Shown here: positions 15,625-26,904 of the stretch, piece after piece
How the letters are laid out: each line of letters starts with the position of its first letter
Position numbering within the stretch: the first letter of the stretch is position 1
NCBI GenBank assembly: GCA_965203135.1
Contig: CBDBBO010000001.1
Span: 1,860,001-1,924,000 of the forward strand
Direction of reading: 5' to 3'
DNA from: CATOSD01 sp965203135
GTDB lineage: Bacteria; Chloroflexota; Dehalococcoidia; Lucifugimonadales; CATOSD01
DNA: 64,000 nt
The notes under the pieces: model-generated
What the model was told of the DNA's origin: nothing
The model's database searches: none
What the model saw: the letters and a program-made list of their open reading frames with translations, nothing else
Program-made: the position numbers and the translations under genes

Positions 15625-17182
15625 CTGGCTCTTCAGCCTCCAGTTCCGCCTCGTGGCCGGCTTCGCGCTCGTGCTCGCGCTCGTGCTCGGCGGCGTCAGC
15701 CTCTACATCGGGCGCGCCGCGGACAGGGAGGCTGTGCGCCTGGAGGACATCAGCGACAGGGCGCACGCCCTGAGAGTCAAGCAGGCGCTGGCGGACTACT
15801 ACGAGCACAACAAGGACTGGAAGGACGTCCAGCCCGTGCTCGACAGGACCAGCTTCGTTTTGTCCCGCGACATCGTGGTCGAGGACAAGGACGGCGCGCT
15901 CATCGGCGATACCAGGCGCGACAAGGCCGCCTACTTCGACAAGCGCAGGCAGTTCACGCGGGTCGAAGTGGGTTCGGGCAGCGAGGCGAAGGTGTACGTC
16001 GGCCCGCTCAAGAGCGCGTGGGGTGTAACGCCCCCAAAGATGCCCACGCAGCCGCCTCTCCCCCCTATACCCGTATCGCCCGCTTCCTTCCAGCCACCCA
16101 CTTCGCCGCTCTCCCCCCTGCCGCCCGCCGCACCGGCCTCCTCCCTGCCGCCTGCCTCGCCGGCCTCCCCTCACGCGCCCTCGCCTCCAGAGCCGCCTCA
16201 CGTGGACGTCGGCGAACTGGACGAGCCGTCGTGGGGCAGGTTCGCGGACTTCACCAACCGCTCTCTGCTGTGGGCGGTCGCGGTCGCCGGCGTCGGCGGC
16301 CTGCTGCTCGTGTCGCTCACGTCCCGCCGCGCGCTGCGCTCGGTTCGCGCCCTCACCTTTGCGGCGCGACGCATGGGCGCGGGCGATCTGTCGCAGCGCG
16401 TGGACTCCGGGGGACGCGACGAAATCGGCGAGCTTTCGCGCACCTTCAACAGCATGGCCGACGCCCTGGAGCGCGCCGAACGCCAGCGCCGCCACTTGGT
16501 GGCCGACGTCGCCCACGAGCTGCGCACGCCGCTCTCCAACGTGCAGGGCTACGTCGAGGCGCTGCGCGACGGCGTTCTCGAATCGGACGAGCAGACTCTA
16601 GCGACGATTCACCAGCAGGTGCTGTACCTGTCGGAACTGGTGGAGGACCTGCGCCTGCTGGCCGACACCGAGGCGGGCGACTTCAACCTGCACCGGGAGA
16701 GCGGCTCGCTGGCCGACGCGCTGCGTGAGTGCATAGAGGGCGTTCGCGCCCGAGCCGAGGCCAAGGGCGTCGTGCTGGCGTCTCGCCTGCCCGCAAGCGC
16801 GCCCGAAATGTCGTTCGACCGCACGCGGTTGGCGCAGGTGGTGGGCAACCTGCTGGACAACGCCATACGCCACACGCCGCCGGGGGGCAGCGTGTCCGTG
16901 ACGCTGGAGTTCAGGGTGGACGTCGCCACCGTGTCCATACGCGACACCGGAGAGGGCATCCCCGAAGAGCAGTTACCATTCGTATTCGACCGCTTCTACC
17001 GCGTGGACCCGTCCCGCAGCCGCATCACCGGTGGCGTCGGTCTTGGCCTGACCATAGCCCGGCAGCTAGTCGAGGCACACGGCGGCACAATCCGCGCCGA
17101 GAGCACCCCCGGCCAGGGCGCAACCTTCGTGATCGACCTACCGCTGTCCGTTGTCCCTTCCCCCTCGCAGGGGGAAGGTTAG
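15617..17182 (+). CDS. Membrane sensor histidine kinase with proline-rich extracytoplasmic linker
   Basis: Protein of 521 aa from the ATG at 15617, 8 nt inside the response-regulator gene. TM1 (residues about 9-31) is followed by a sensor region with an unusual Pro/Ser-rich stretch of about 60 residues (PPLPPIPVSPASFQPP and on), then TM2 (about 218-238) and HAMP. HisKA has the phospho-His at about 300 in VADVAHELRTPLSN. HATPase carries an intact N-box (NLLDNAIRH), G1 (DTGEGI) and G2 (GVGLGL). It autophosphorylates and serves the adjacent regulator. The last residues (VVPSPSQGEG) and the stop codon are provided by a dispersed intergenic repeat, so the original C-terminus may have been altered. 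Confidence 0.93.
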   Translation: MPSWLFSLQFRLVAGFALVLALVLGGVSLYIGRAADREAVRLEDISDRAHALRVKQALADYYEHNKDWKDVQPVLDRTSFVLSRDIVVEDKDGALIGDTRRDKAAYFDKRRQFTRVEVGSGSEAKVYVGPLKSAWGVTPPKMPTQPPLPPIPVSPASFQPPTSPLSPLPPAAPASSLPPASPASPHAPSPPEPPHVDVGELDEPSWGRFADFTNRSLLWAVAVAGVGGLLLVSLTSRRALRSVRALTFAARRMGAGDLSQRVDSGGRDEIGELSRTFNSMADALERAERQRRHLVADVAHELRTPLSNVQGYVEALRDGVLESDEQTLATIHQQVLYLSELVEDLRLLADTEAGDFNLHRESGSLADALRECIEGVRARAEAKGVVLASRLPASAPEMSFDRTRLAQVVGNLLDNAIRHTPPGGSVSVTLEFRVDVATVSIRDTGEGIPEEQLPFVFDRFYRVDPSRSRITGGVGLGLTIARQLVEAHGGTIRAESTPGQGATFVIDLPLSVVPSPSQGEG

Positions 17183-17193
17183 GATGGGGGTGA
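17154..17193 (+). repeat. Dispersed intergenic repeat copy at a convergent gene junction
   Basis: TCCCTTCCCCCTCGCAGGGG then GAAGGTTAGGATGGGGGTGA. The TAG of its tail is the stop of the histidine kinase, and the minus-strand FAD gene ends at 17179 inside it. The hairpin CCTTCCCCCT/AGGGGGAAGG may serve as a bidirectional terminator. Confidence 0.9.
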
Positions 17194-18282
17194 CGCTGCT
17201 TTCACCGCCCGCGCCAGCGCCGCCTTTGCCTCCCGCCGCGCGAGCCCCCTGCCACCCCGCCGCAGGTACGCCAGCCGCCCCCGCGCCAGACTCGTCAGCC
17301 GCGCGGAGTCGGGGTGCGCCCGGCCCAGGAACGCCGCCGCCGCCAGCCCCGCCAGCCGCCCGCTCTCCAGCGCCACCGCTCCGTTCTCCACGCCAGCCGC
17401 GTCGCCGCAGACGAAGACGCCAGGGATAGGAGTGGCGAGACTGGCGTCGTGCGCCGGCGTTTGGCCGCCCATAATCGGCAAGTCCACCATCGGCAGGGCA
17501 AGCTGCGACGCCAACTCCACCTCCGGGTTGCGCGGCCCGGCTATGCACAAAAAGTCCGCTTGCAGCGTGCGCTGCGCCCCATCCGTCTCCACCGTCACCG
17601 CCTCCAGACTCTCCCCGCCGTGCGCCTCCACCAGCCGCGTCGCCGTCAGCAGCTCCACTCCCGCGTCCCGCAGCGGCGAGGCGTTGAACTCGCGCCCCAC
17701 CACGCGAGGTGACTCGTCCACCACCGCCGCCACCTCGACCCCCGCATCCAGCAAGTTCGCCGCGATGAGCAGCCCGGCGTTGTCCGAGCCGACCACCACT
17801 ATACGCCGGCCGGGGACCTCGCCCCGTCGCGTGAGGGCTTCCTGCACGTCGCCCGAGAGCGCCGCGCCCCGCGGCGGCCCGGGCACGTCGAGCCAAGGTT
17901 CCACCGATCCGGTGGCCAGCACCACGGCGCGCGACCGCAGTCGTTCGCCCTCGTCCTTGCCGGATAGCGTAAGCTCAAGACCGGACTCCGGCGTGCCGAG
18001 CGTACGCACGTCCGACACCTCGGTGCCCAGGCGCAGCCCAACCCCCGCGGACACGGCATCCTCCGCGAGCGCCGCGCAGAAGTCCACGCCGCTCGCCCCG
18101 CCGTAGATCGTCGCCGGGCCCTGCAGCGTCTGCGTCTGCAAGCCCAGCCTGCCGCCCGCCCAGTCCGCCGCGTCCAGCAGCTCGACTCGCGCGCCCGCCT
18201 GCGCCGCCGTCGCGGCCGCCATCAGCCCCGCCGGACCGGCACCCGCAATCGCCATGTCCACTTCCCGGATGCTCGATGCCAT
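17179..18282 (-). CDS. FAD/NAD(P)-dependent oxidoreductase
   Basis: Protein of 367 aa from the ATG at 18282. The N-terminal FAD-binding Rossmann motif is AIAGAGPAGLMAAATAAQAGA. The central NAD(P)-binding repeat is RRIVVVGSDNAGLLIAANLLDAG, and the C-terminal FAD motif is PIPGVFVCGDAAGVENGAVA. This pyridine nucleotide-disulfide oxidoreductase fold lacks a CxxC redox pair. It resembles the FAD subunit found with opine or sarcosine oxidases and HcnB-like proteins, but the usual partner subunits (2Fe-2S protein, DAO subunit) are absent. The last residues (AASPPS) and stop come from the repeat shared with the kinase gene. The substrate is unknown. Confidence 0.85.
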   Translation of the reverse strand: MASSIREVDMAIAGAGPAGLMAAATAAQAGARVELLDAADWAGGRLGLQTQTLQGPATIYGGASGVDFCAALAEDAVSAGVGLRLGTEVSDVRTLGTPESGLELTLSGKDEGERLRSRAVVLATGSVEPWLDVPGPPRGAALSGDVQEALTRRGEVPGRRIVVVGSDNAGLLIAANLLDAGVEVAAVVDESPRVVGREFNASPLRDAGVELLTATRLVEAHGGESLEAVTVETDGAQRTLQADFLCIAGPRNPEVELASQLALPMVDLPIMGGQTPAHDASLATPIPGVFVCGDAAGVENGAVALESGRLAGLAAAAFLGRAHPDSARLTSLARGRLAYLRRGGRGLARREAKAALARAVKAASPPS

Positions 18283-18323
18283 GACCCCATAATCACGCCT
18301 CCCCCGGTGCCCGTCAAGCGCTG

Positions 18324-18332
18324 TGCTATACT
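18324..18332 (+). promoter_or_regulatory. Extended -10 promoter (TGCTATACT) before the GNAT gene
   Basis: TGC immediately before TATACT makes an extended -10 element 70 bp upstream of the GNAT start; no good -35 is visible, as expected for extended -10 promoters. A dispersed repeat copy lies between it and the start codon, so its hairpin would be in the mRNA leader. Confidence 0.45.
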
Positions 18333-18350
18333 TGTGCCGCCGATGCAGAG

Positions 18351-18390
18351 TCCCTTCCTCCTTTATGGGGGAAGGCCAGGATGGGGGTGA
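18351..18390 (+). repeat. Dispersed intergenic repeat copy in the GNAT leader
   Basis: TCCCTTCCTCCTTTATGGGG then GAAGGCCAGGATGGGGGTGA: a diverged hairpin with the conserved tail. It is between divergently transcribed genes, where a terminator would make no sense for either. Confidence 0.85.
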
Positions 18391-18401
18391 CGGCAGCAAG
18401 C

Positions 18402-18881
18402 ATGAATGACGCGGTGATACAAGTCAGGAACGCCACCCGCGCGGACGTCCCACGCCTGTGCGAATTCCAGCAGAACATGGCGCTGGAGACCGAGGGCAAG
18501 AGCCTGGACGTGGACGTGCTCGCCGCGGGCACCGGCGCGGTGTTCGACTCGCCCCAGAAGGGCTTCTACATCGTGGCCGAGGCCGCGGGAGAAGTGGCCG
18601 GCAGTTTGCTCGTAACCTACGAGTGGAGCGACTGGCGCGCCGCCACCTTCCTGTGGATACAGAGCGTATACGTGGACGCCGCGTGGCGTCGCCGCGGAGT
18701 GTACCGCGCGCTGCATAACCACGTCGTCGAGATGGCCGAGGCGCGCGATGACGTGTGCGGGGTCCGCCTGTACGTCGAGCGGGAGAACACTGTCGCGCAG
18801 CAGACCTACGACAGCCTGGGCATGACCCGCTCGCACTACGACATGTTCGAGATAGACTTCGCGTTCCCCGCCGACCGCTGA
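18402..18881 (+). CDS. GNAT-family N-acetyltransferase
   Basis: Protein of 159 aa from the ATG at 18402 (MNDAVIQVRNATRADVPRL); an in-frame ATG seven codons earlier lies in the repeat. The GNAT fold is seen as the N-terminal RNATRADV strand-helix and the central WIQSVYVDAAWRRRGVYRALH, which holds the acetyl-CoA pyrophosphate loop (R/QxxGxA variant RRRGVY). VRLYVERENTVAQQTYDSLGM is typical of motif B. It transfers an acetyl group from acetyl-CoA to an unknown amine. It is followed 14 bp later by a PPOX-type gene with a good AGGAG site, so the two are probably co-transcribed. Confidence 0.88.
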   Translation: MNDAVIQVRNATRADVPRLCEFQQNMALETEGKSLDVDVLAAGTGAVFDSPQKGFYIVAEAAGEVAGSLLVTYEWSDWRAATFLWIQSVYVDAAWRRRGVYRALHNHVVEMAEARDDVCGVRLYVERENTVAQQTYDSLGMTRSHYDMFEIDFAFPADR

Positions 18882-18895
18882 GAGGAGCACCCTCG

Positions 18896-19312
18896 ATGGA
18901 TGACAGCGTAAGAGACTTCCTCACCCGCAACCACAACGCGGTCGTGACCACGTTCCGGCGCCGCGGCGCCGCGCAGCTCAGCATCGTGACCGTCGGCCCC
19001 TACGCCGGCGGCGCCGCCTTCACCACCACCGAGGGCAGGGCAAAGCTGGCCAACCTGCGGCGCGACCCGCGCTGCTCGATTCTAGTGTCCGCCGCCAACT
19101 GGTCGAGCTACCTCGTCCTCGAGGGCCGCGCGAACGTGCTGGCCGCCGACAACACCGACCCCGACGAGCTGCGTGACGCCCTACGGGCCGTCTACGTCGC
19201 GGCCAGCGGATCGGAGCATCCCAACTGGGACGAGTACGACCAGGCCATGCGCGACGACCGACGCGCGGCCATCGTCGTCGTCCCCGACCGCGTCTACGGC
19301 GCCGCTCTGTAG
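18896..19312 (+). CDS. Pyridoxamine 5'-phosphate oxidase-like (split beta-barrel) flavin/F420 protein
   Basis: Protein of 138 aa from the ATG at 18896 with AGGAG about 7 nt upstream. The pattern FLTRNHNAVVTTFRRRGAAQLSIVTV, then FTTTEGRAKLANLRRDPRCSILV and ANVLAADN, is that of small PPOX-class enzymes, many of which in actinobacteria and Chloroflexota use coenzyme F420 or FMN. Such proteins reduce or oxidise small aromatics, but the cofactor and substrate cannot be read from sequence alone. It follows the GNAT gene closely. Confidence 0.82.
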   Translation: MDDSVRDFLTRNHNAVVTTFRRRGAAQLSIVTVGPYAGGAAFTTTEGRAKLANLRRDPRCSILVSAANWSSYLVLEGRANVLAADNTDPDELRDALRAVYVAASGSEHPNWDEYDQAMRDDRRAAIVVVPDRVYGAAL

Positions 19313-19321
19313 ACACTGAAC

Positions 19322-19361
19322 TCCCTTCCCCCTCGATGGGGGAAGGTCAGGATGGGGGTGA
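19322..19361 (+). repeat. Dispersed intergenic repeat copy
   Basis: TCCCTTCCCCCTCGATGGGG then GAAGGTCAGGATGGGGGTGA. A 9-bp stem with a 4-5 nt loop, 10 bp after the PPOX stop and 38 bp before the next start. Confidence 0.9.
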
Positions 19362-19399
19362 ACACGAGCCCCTTTCCATACTCGACCAAGGAGCACATC

Positions 19400-20290
19400 A
19401 TGGCAGTCGTCTTCGAAAAGAGGGACCCCGCATTCGACCGCATCATCGGCGACAGCCCGCGTCTCGATCATCTCGCCACCGGGTTCGGCTTCACCGAGGG
19501 CCCCGTCTGGCGCGGCGACCACCTGCTTTTCTCCGACATCCCCAACAGCCGAATCGTGCGCTACGAGCTGGCCGAAGAGGGACCGCGCGTCACCACCTTC
19601 CGCTACCCCAGCGGCAACTCCAACGGCATGACCCTCGACCGCGAGCGCCGGCTGGTGACCTGCGAGCACACCCATCGTCGCGTCTCGCGCACGGGCAACG
19701 ACGGCAGACTCACCGTGCTGGCCAACAGGTACGACGGGCGGCGCTTGAACAGCCCCAACGACGTGGTGGTCAAGTCCGACGGCAGCGTCTACTTCACCGA
19801 CCCGCCCTTCGGCCTCGCCGGCCAGTCCCAGGGCAAGGAGCAGGAGGTCAACGGCGTCTACCGCGTATCCCCGGACGGCTCCGAGGTGTCGCTCGTCACT
19901 GCGCAGATGGAGCGCCCCAACGGCCTCGCCTTCTCCCCCGACGAGAGCATCCTGTACGTGGACGACTCCGCGCTCGGCCACATCCTGGCGTTCGACGTGC
20001 AGAGCGACGGCCCGCTGGCCAATAGCCGCGTATTCGCCGAACTGAAGGGGGATGAGCAGGGCGTGCCGGACGGCATGAAGATCGACGTGGAGGGCAACGT
20101 CTACTGCACCGGCCCCGGCGGCGTGTGGGTGCTCGACTCGTCGGCGCGCCTGCTGGGCCGAATCATGCCGCCCGAGGTACCCGCCAACTGCGCCTGGGGC
20201 GACTCTGACCTGCGCGGCCTCTACCTCACCGCCCGCACCGGCCTCTACCGCGTCCGACTCGCCATCCCCGGCATCCCCGCCAGCGGCTAG
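19400..20290 (+). CDS. SMP-30/gluconolactonase-like beta-propeller lactonase
   Basis: Protein of 296 aa from the ATG at 19400 (AAGGAG 7 nt upstream). It is a six-bladed propeller of the SMP-30/gluconolaconase/LRE class: FTEGPVWRGDHLLFSDIPNSRI carries the first metal-binding Glu, then GLTLD-like GNSNGMTLDRERRLVTCEHTHRRV, LNSPNDVVVKSDGSVYFTDPPFG and RPNGLAFSPDESILYVDDS, which holds the catalytic Asp. It hydrolyses sugar or other lactones with Ca2+/Zn2+. No signal peptide is seen. It is convergent with the amidase genes downstream. Confidence 0.9.
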   Translation: MAVVFEKRDPAFDRIIGDSPRLDHLATGFGFTEGPVWRGDHLLFSDIPNSRIVRYELAEEGPRVTTFRYPSGNSNGMTLDRERRLVTCEHTHRRVSRTGNDGRLTVLANRYDGRRLNSPNDVVVKSDGSVYFTDPPFGLAGQSQGKEQEVNGVYRVSPDGSEVSLVTAQMERPNGLAFSPDESILYVDDSALGHILAFDVQSDGPLANSRVFAELKGDEQGVPDGMKIDVEGNVYCTGPGGVWVLDSSARLLGRIMPPEVPANCAWGDSDLRGLYLTARTGLYRVRLAIPGIPASG

Positions 20291-20301
20291 AGAGGCGCCC
20301 C

Positions 20302-20484
20302 CTACGGCGACGCCCTGAACACGTGCGACACCCGGCTCGACGACAGGTCCGTCTCAGCGAGCTTCTGCCCGCTCTCTACGGTGCTTTGCACCTGGGGCAG
20401 GATGATGTCCAGCTCCTCGTCCGACAGCGGAATCAGACCCATCTCGTCGATCATCCGCTTTAGCGTTTCCTTGGTTACCGCCAT
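20302..20484 (-). CDS. Small GatC-like protein downstream of the amidase
   Basis: Protein of 60 aa, start ATG at 20484 with GGAGGAG. MIDEMGLIPLSDEELDIILPQVQSTVESG resembles the helical N-terminal part of GatC and the short companion proteins encoded beside amidases. It follows the amidase stop by 33 bp. It probably binds or stabilises that amidase; since the amidase lacks a GatB partner here, a role in tRNA-dependent amidation is unlikely. Confidence 0.65.
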   Translation of the reverse strand: MAVTKETLKRMIDEMGLIPLSDEELDIILPQVQSTVESGQKLAETDLSSSRVSHVFRASP

Positions 20485-20517
20485 GATGCTCCTCCGTGGC
20501 CCGCTGGCTTCACCGGC

Positions 20518-21966
20518 CTACGCAAGCGCCGCCTCCACTGCCGGCGGCACCGACCGCCCCTGGCCCGCGCTCCGCTCGTAGCGTTGTGCCACCCTGTACA
20601 GTAGACTCTCCTCCCACGGCCGCCCGTACAGCTGCAGCCCGATGGGCATCCCCGCGCTGGAGAAGCCGCACGGCACCGACAGCCCGGGCACGCCCACCAG
20701 ATTGCCGGGGCTCGTGTTGTGTCCCATCACCGCGGACGAGCCTTCCAGCGAGTCCACGTCGACCTGAGAATCGCCCAGCGCGATTGACGTATCGTCGAAG
20801 CGCCACGCCGGCGCCGGCGTCGTGGGCGTCACCAGGAAGTCCACCTCGTTCATCACCTTCAGCCACTCCCTCTGGATCAGCCGACGCGCCTGCTGCGCCC
20901 TCACGTGGTCCTTGGCGAGCACAAACTGGCCGCTCAGCATCCTGTGGCGTTCCTCCGGGCTGAAGTTCTCCCGCGCTTCTCTGAGCTGGTCCTCGTACGC
21001 CACGATCGAGTTGGCCCTCGAGGCCGCCTGCACCAGCGGCAGCAGCTCCAGGCGCTTCATTTCAACCGGCCTCGCCTCCACGCCGAACTCCTCCAGCACC
21101 GCGATGGCGCGAGACACCGCCTCCGCGACCTCGGTGTCCAGCGGGTCGTAGAAGTGATTCTCCGGTATGCCCATCACCAGGCCCCGGATATCCCTGTCGA
21201 GCGCGCCCTCGTAGTCGTCGACAGGCACCGGCACGGTCGAGGGGTCGAGTGGCTCGTCGCCCGCGATTGCGCCCAGCACGATGGCGTTGTCACGCACGCA
21301 CCGCGTGTGCGGGCCGACGTGGAAGTTCGCCGGATCGACTCCCTCCAGGCAGCCCAGATTGCTCACGCGCCCATAGGTCGCTTTCATTCCCACGATGCCG
21401 CACACCGCCGAGGGCTGTCGAACCGACCCGCCCCCGTCCGTACCCAGCGACGCGAACGTCACGTAGGCCGCTACGTTCGCAGCCGAGCCGCCGCTGGAAC
21501 CGCCCGCGTACCGCTCCGTGTCCCACGGATTGCGCACCCTGCCGAACCACGCGTTGTCGCTCAGAAAGCCCGCGCCGATCTCGTGCATGTTCTCCTTGCC
21601 GAGTATCACCGCGCCTGCCGCCCTGATCCGGCTCACCACCGGCGCGTCCTCGTCCGGCACGTAGTCCTCCAGCGCCTTGCTGCCGTCGGTAGTCAGCACA
21701 CCCTTAGTCTCCAGCATGTCCTTGAGGCCCACGGGGACGCCGTGCAACGGCCCCAGCCACTCGCCCCGCATGAGCATGCTTTCCAGCTTCTGCGCCTGCT
21801 TGAGCGCCAGTTCGGGCGTGAGCGTGATGAACGACTTCAAGACAGGCTGCATACGCTCCGCGTGGTCTATGGCCGCCCGCGTAAGCTCGACGGGCGACAG
21901 CTTGCGGGACTTGACCAGGGGGGCTATCTCGTGGATGTGGTTGGACAGTGGGCCTAGTTCACTCAT
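20518..21966 (-). CDS. Amidase-signature enzyme (GatA-like)
   Basis: Protein of 482 aa from the ATG at 21966 (MSELGPLSNHIHEIAPL). The Ser-cisSer-Lys triad is visible: Lys in GVPVGLKDMLETKGV, and the serines in the glycine-rich GGSSGGSAANVAAYVTFAS with the following LGTDGGGSVRQPSAVCG. C-terminal GNLVGVPGLSVPCGFSSAGMPIGLQLYGRPW is typical. Family members hydrolyse amides, or serve in GatCAB, but no gatB is adjacent. Its length fits stand-alone amidases. It forms a two-gene unit with the GatC-like gene. uvrA starts divergently about 190 bp away. Confidence 0.92.
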   Translation of the reverse strand: MSELGPLSNHIHEIAPLVKSRKLSPVELTRAAIDHAERMQPVLKSFITLTPELALKQAQKLESMLMRGEWLGPLHGVPVGLKDMLETKGVLTTDGSKALEDYVPDEDAPVVSRIRAAGAVILGKENMHEIGAGFLSDNAWFGRVRNPWDTERYAGGSSGGSAANVAAYVTFASLGTDGGGSVRQPSAVCGIVGMKATYGRVSNLGCLEGVDPANFHVGPHTRCVRDNAIVLGAIAGDEPLDPSTVPVPVDDYEGALDRDIRGLVMGIPENHFYDPLDTEVAEAVSRAIAVLEEFGVEARPVEMKRLELLPLVQAASRANSIVAYEDQLREARENFSPEERHRMLSGQFVLAKDHVRAQQARRLIQREWLKVMNEVDFLVTPTTPAPAWRFDDTSIALGDSQVDVDSLEGSSAVMGHNTSPGNLVGVPGLSVPCGFSSAGMPIGLQLYGRPWEESLLYRVAQRYERSAGQGRSVPPAVEAALA

Positions 21967-22159
21967 GGAGCTTTCCTTTCGTCCGCATCCGCGCCAATGG
22001 CTGGAAGTTAGCACTGGCCGCGTAGCGTGTCAAACGCCCGTAAACCCCGGAATGGCGCCGCGAACGCCCGCTGGCGGGTTCCGGTAGAACGATTCGGTGG
22101 TAGAATGTTCTGGCGGGCCGCCGCAGATGCGGCGCCGCGCAAGCCGGAGGCCACCCACG

Positions 22160-25060
<2,901 letters not shown>

Positions 25061-25163
25061 GCGTGCGCAAGTACGATTCCGGGTATTCCGCCCAACATCA
25101 ACCCAGAAGGACTACAATTGACGTCGTAACTGCGTAAAGGACGAATCTCCCCGGAGCAACGCT

Positions 25164-25508
25164 ATGATTGAAGAAGACGCAATCGAAGCAACGAACGAGG
25201 TCAAGAAATTGCTCCGCGATCTGCTGACGGAGAGATTCAAGGGCGAGCTGGAATTCGGCCCCATCGTTGTATTGCCGCGTTATGACCACGAAGGTGATCC
25301 GTACCTTCACTCGTACATCGTATTCGAAGGGGACCAGAGTAAACTGGACTCGCTCTGGCGGATCGGGTTGTCCAGTCGTATTTGGCCGCGCGCCGAGGAG
25401 CTAGGATACACGGCAATTCCAATACAGTCGTTCGTCTCAAGGTCAGAGTGGCCTGCTATGAAGAGATGGCTGCTGCGCCATCCAAACGACTTTGCCAGGT
25501 ATGTGTAG
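25164..25508 (+). CDS. Unknown small protein paired with a HEPN-like gene
   Basis: Protein of 114 aa with a GGAG site about 8 nt before the ATG. It is acidic and soluble: EVKKLLRDLLTERFKGELEFGPIVV, a strand DPYLHSYIVFEGDQSKLD and a C-terminal ELGYTAIPIQSFVSRSEW. It looks like a small alpha/beta protein. It lacks the GSxxxG...DxD signature of MNT nucleotidyltransferases, the usual HEPN partners. Its place directly before a HEPN-like gene and its lower GC content make it a likely partner (antitoxin or regulator) in a two-gene module. Confidence 0.6.
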   Translation: MIEEDAIEATNEVKKLLRDLLTERFKGELEFGPIVVLPRYDHEGDPYLHSYIVFEGDQSKLDSLWRIGLSSRIWPRAEELGYTAIPIQSFVSRSEWPAMKRWLLRHPNDFARYV

Positions 25509-25591
25509 CCATTCTCCCTCCCTTGATTTCTTCGCAAGCGGAATTGATTGCTTGCGGCTGTCCATCATGATCACTCAGGTGCGGTACCGGC

Positions 25592-26086
25592 TTGAACCCT
25601 GATCACCTTCTCGCGATTGCCGAAGGCCTCGCTGGCGGTAGAGTCGGATCCCGGCGAGGGAGGCCGCGACAGGCCGAACTGCGAAGAGCCGTGAGTACTG
25701 CCTACTACGCCCTGTTTCATGCACTGGCAGGCGATTGTGCCGACCTGCTTGTCGGTTCCAGATCATCAACCCAGACAACAGAGGCATGGCGGCAGGCATA
25801 TCGAGCCTTGGATCACGGGCAGGTCAGGAAGCAATGCACACAGCGGCGTCCCAAGCGTGTTCTGAGTCGGTTTCCTCAGCAGATTCGGTATTTTGCGGAC
25901 CAATTCGTCATGATACAAGGGCTGCGCCACCTGGCCGATTACGATCCGTTCCATCGTTTTTCGAGGCCGGAGGTTTCACTTCTCGTTGAGGACGCAAGGA
26001 CAGCCATAGCACAGTTGCAACAGGCTTCCCGCTTGGACCGCCGCGCATTCGCCGTTTTCGTCCTGTTCGACCTGAGAGGGGACTAG
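25592..26086 (+). CDS. HEPN-like protein
   Basis: Protein of 164 aa. The helical hallmark QAELRRAVSTAYYALFHALAG (residues about 27-47) and the later GLRHLADYDP match the two core helices of HEPN-domain proteins; the second corresponds to the RxxxxH/ADY region. HEPN proteins are often RNases or their inhibitors in toxin-antitoxin and defence modules. The start appears to be TTG at 25592; no upstream ATG is in frame, and an overlapping ATG at 25567 opens an 11-codon reading frame that ends in TGA. It probably works with the 114-aa protein upstream. Confidence 0.7.
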   Translation: MNPDHLLAIAEGLAGGRVGSRRGRPRQAELRRAVSTAYYALFHALAGDCADLLVGSRSSTQTTEAWRQAYRALDHGQVRKQCTQRRPKRVLSRFPQQIRYFADQFVMIQGLRHLADYDPFHRFSRPEVSLLVEDARTAIAQLQQASRLDRRAFAVFVLFDLRGD

Positions 26087-26109
26087 AGCCCGGACTCGGG
26101 TTTGTTCGG

Positions 26110-26904
26110 CTAACCCGCAGCCGCCAGCCGCCGCTTCGCCTCCTGCCACAGCCCCTCCTTGTCGTCCAGCGGCAGTTCCTCGAACGACATCCCGCGCTCG
26201 CGGCACATCCCCTCCATAAGCGCGAACCGCCGATAGAAGCGCGCGTTCGCCTTCCGCAGCGCCTCCTCGGCATCCAGGTCCATCCAGCGCGCCGCGTTGA
26301 CCGCCGCGAACAGCACGTCGCCGAACTCCGCCTCGCGCTCTGCGGCGCTTTCGCTCTCCGCCAGTTCGCCCACCTCCTCCGCCAGCTTGTCCAGCACGCC
26401 GGACACGTCCTCCCAGTCGAACCCGGCGTGCGCCGCGCGCTGCTGGATCGCCTGCGCCTGGGCCAGCGCGGGCATGCTCTTCGGCACACCGTCCAGAATC
26501 GACTCACCCGCCTGGCGCCGCTCGCTGCGCTTGATCGCCTGCCAGTTGGCCATCACCGCGTCCGCGTCGCCCGCGTCTGCGTCCCCGAACACGTGAGGGT
26601 GACGCCTGCGCAGCTTGTCGATGAGCCCACCGAACACGTCCTCCGGCGTGAACTCTTCCCGCTCACGCCCTATTTCCAGTTGGAACAGCACGTGAAGCAC
26701 CACGTCGCCCAGCTCCTCCACCACGCCGGCTACGTCGCCACTATCGATGGCTTCGACCAGCTCGTAGCACTCCTCCAGTAACTGCGCTTTGAGGTCGTCG
26801 CGTGTCTGCTGCCTGTCCCACGGACAGCCGTCGGGGCCGCGTAGACGTCGCAGGATCGCCGACGCGCCGTCGAAGTCGTGAATGTAGTCGTCTGTGCCGC
26901 TCAT
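26110..26904 (-). CDS. mazG: Nucleoside triphosphate pyrophosphohydrolase MazG
   Basis: Protein of 264 aa from the ATG at 26904 (GGAGGAG upstream). Two MazG domains are seen: the first has RGPDGCPWDRQQT and the Mg-binding EECYELVEAI...EELGDVVLHVLF pattern, and the second has KLAEEVGELAES...EFGDVLFAAVN. It hydrolyses NTPs, including damaged or non-canonical ones, and in E. coli tempers ppGpp accumulation. It is convergent with the HEPN-like gene. Confidence 0.95.
   Translation of the reverse strand: MSGTDDYIHDFDGASAILRRLRGPDGCPWDRQQTRDDLKAQLLEECYELVEAIDSGDVAGVVEELGDVVLHVLFQLEIGREREEFTPEDVFGGLIDKLRRRHPHVFGDADAGDADAVMANWQAIKRSERRQAGESILDGVPKSMPALAQAQAIQQRAAHAGFDWEDVSGVLDKLAEEVGELAESESAAEREAEFGDVLFAAVNAARWMDLDAEEALRKANARFYRRFALMEGMCRERGMSFEELPLDDKEGLWQEAKRRLAAAG

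Noticed and set aside
20302..21966. GatCAB tRNA amidotransferase
   Set aside because: The amidase and a GatC-like protein are present, but GatB is not; a stand-alone amidase with a helper is more likely.
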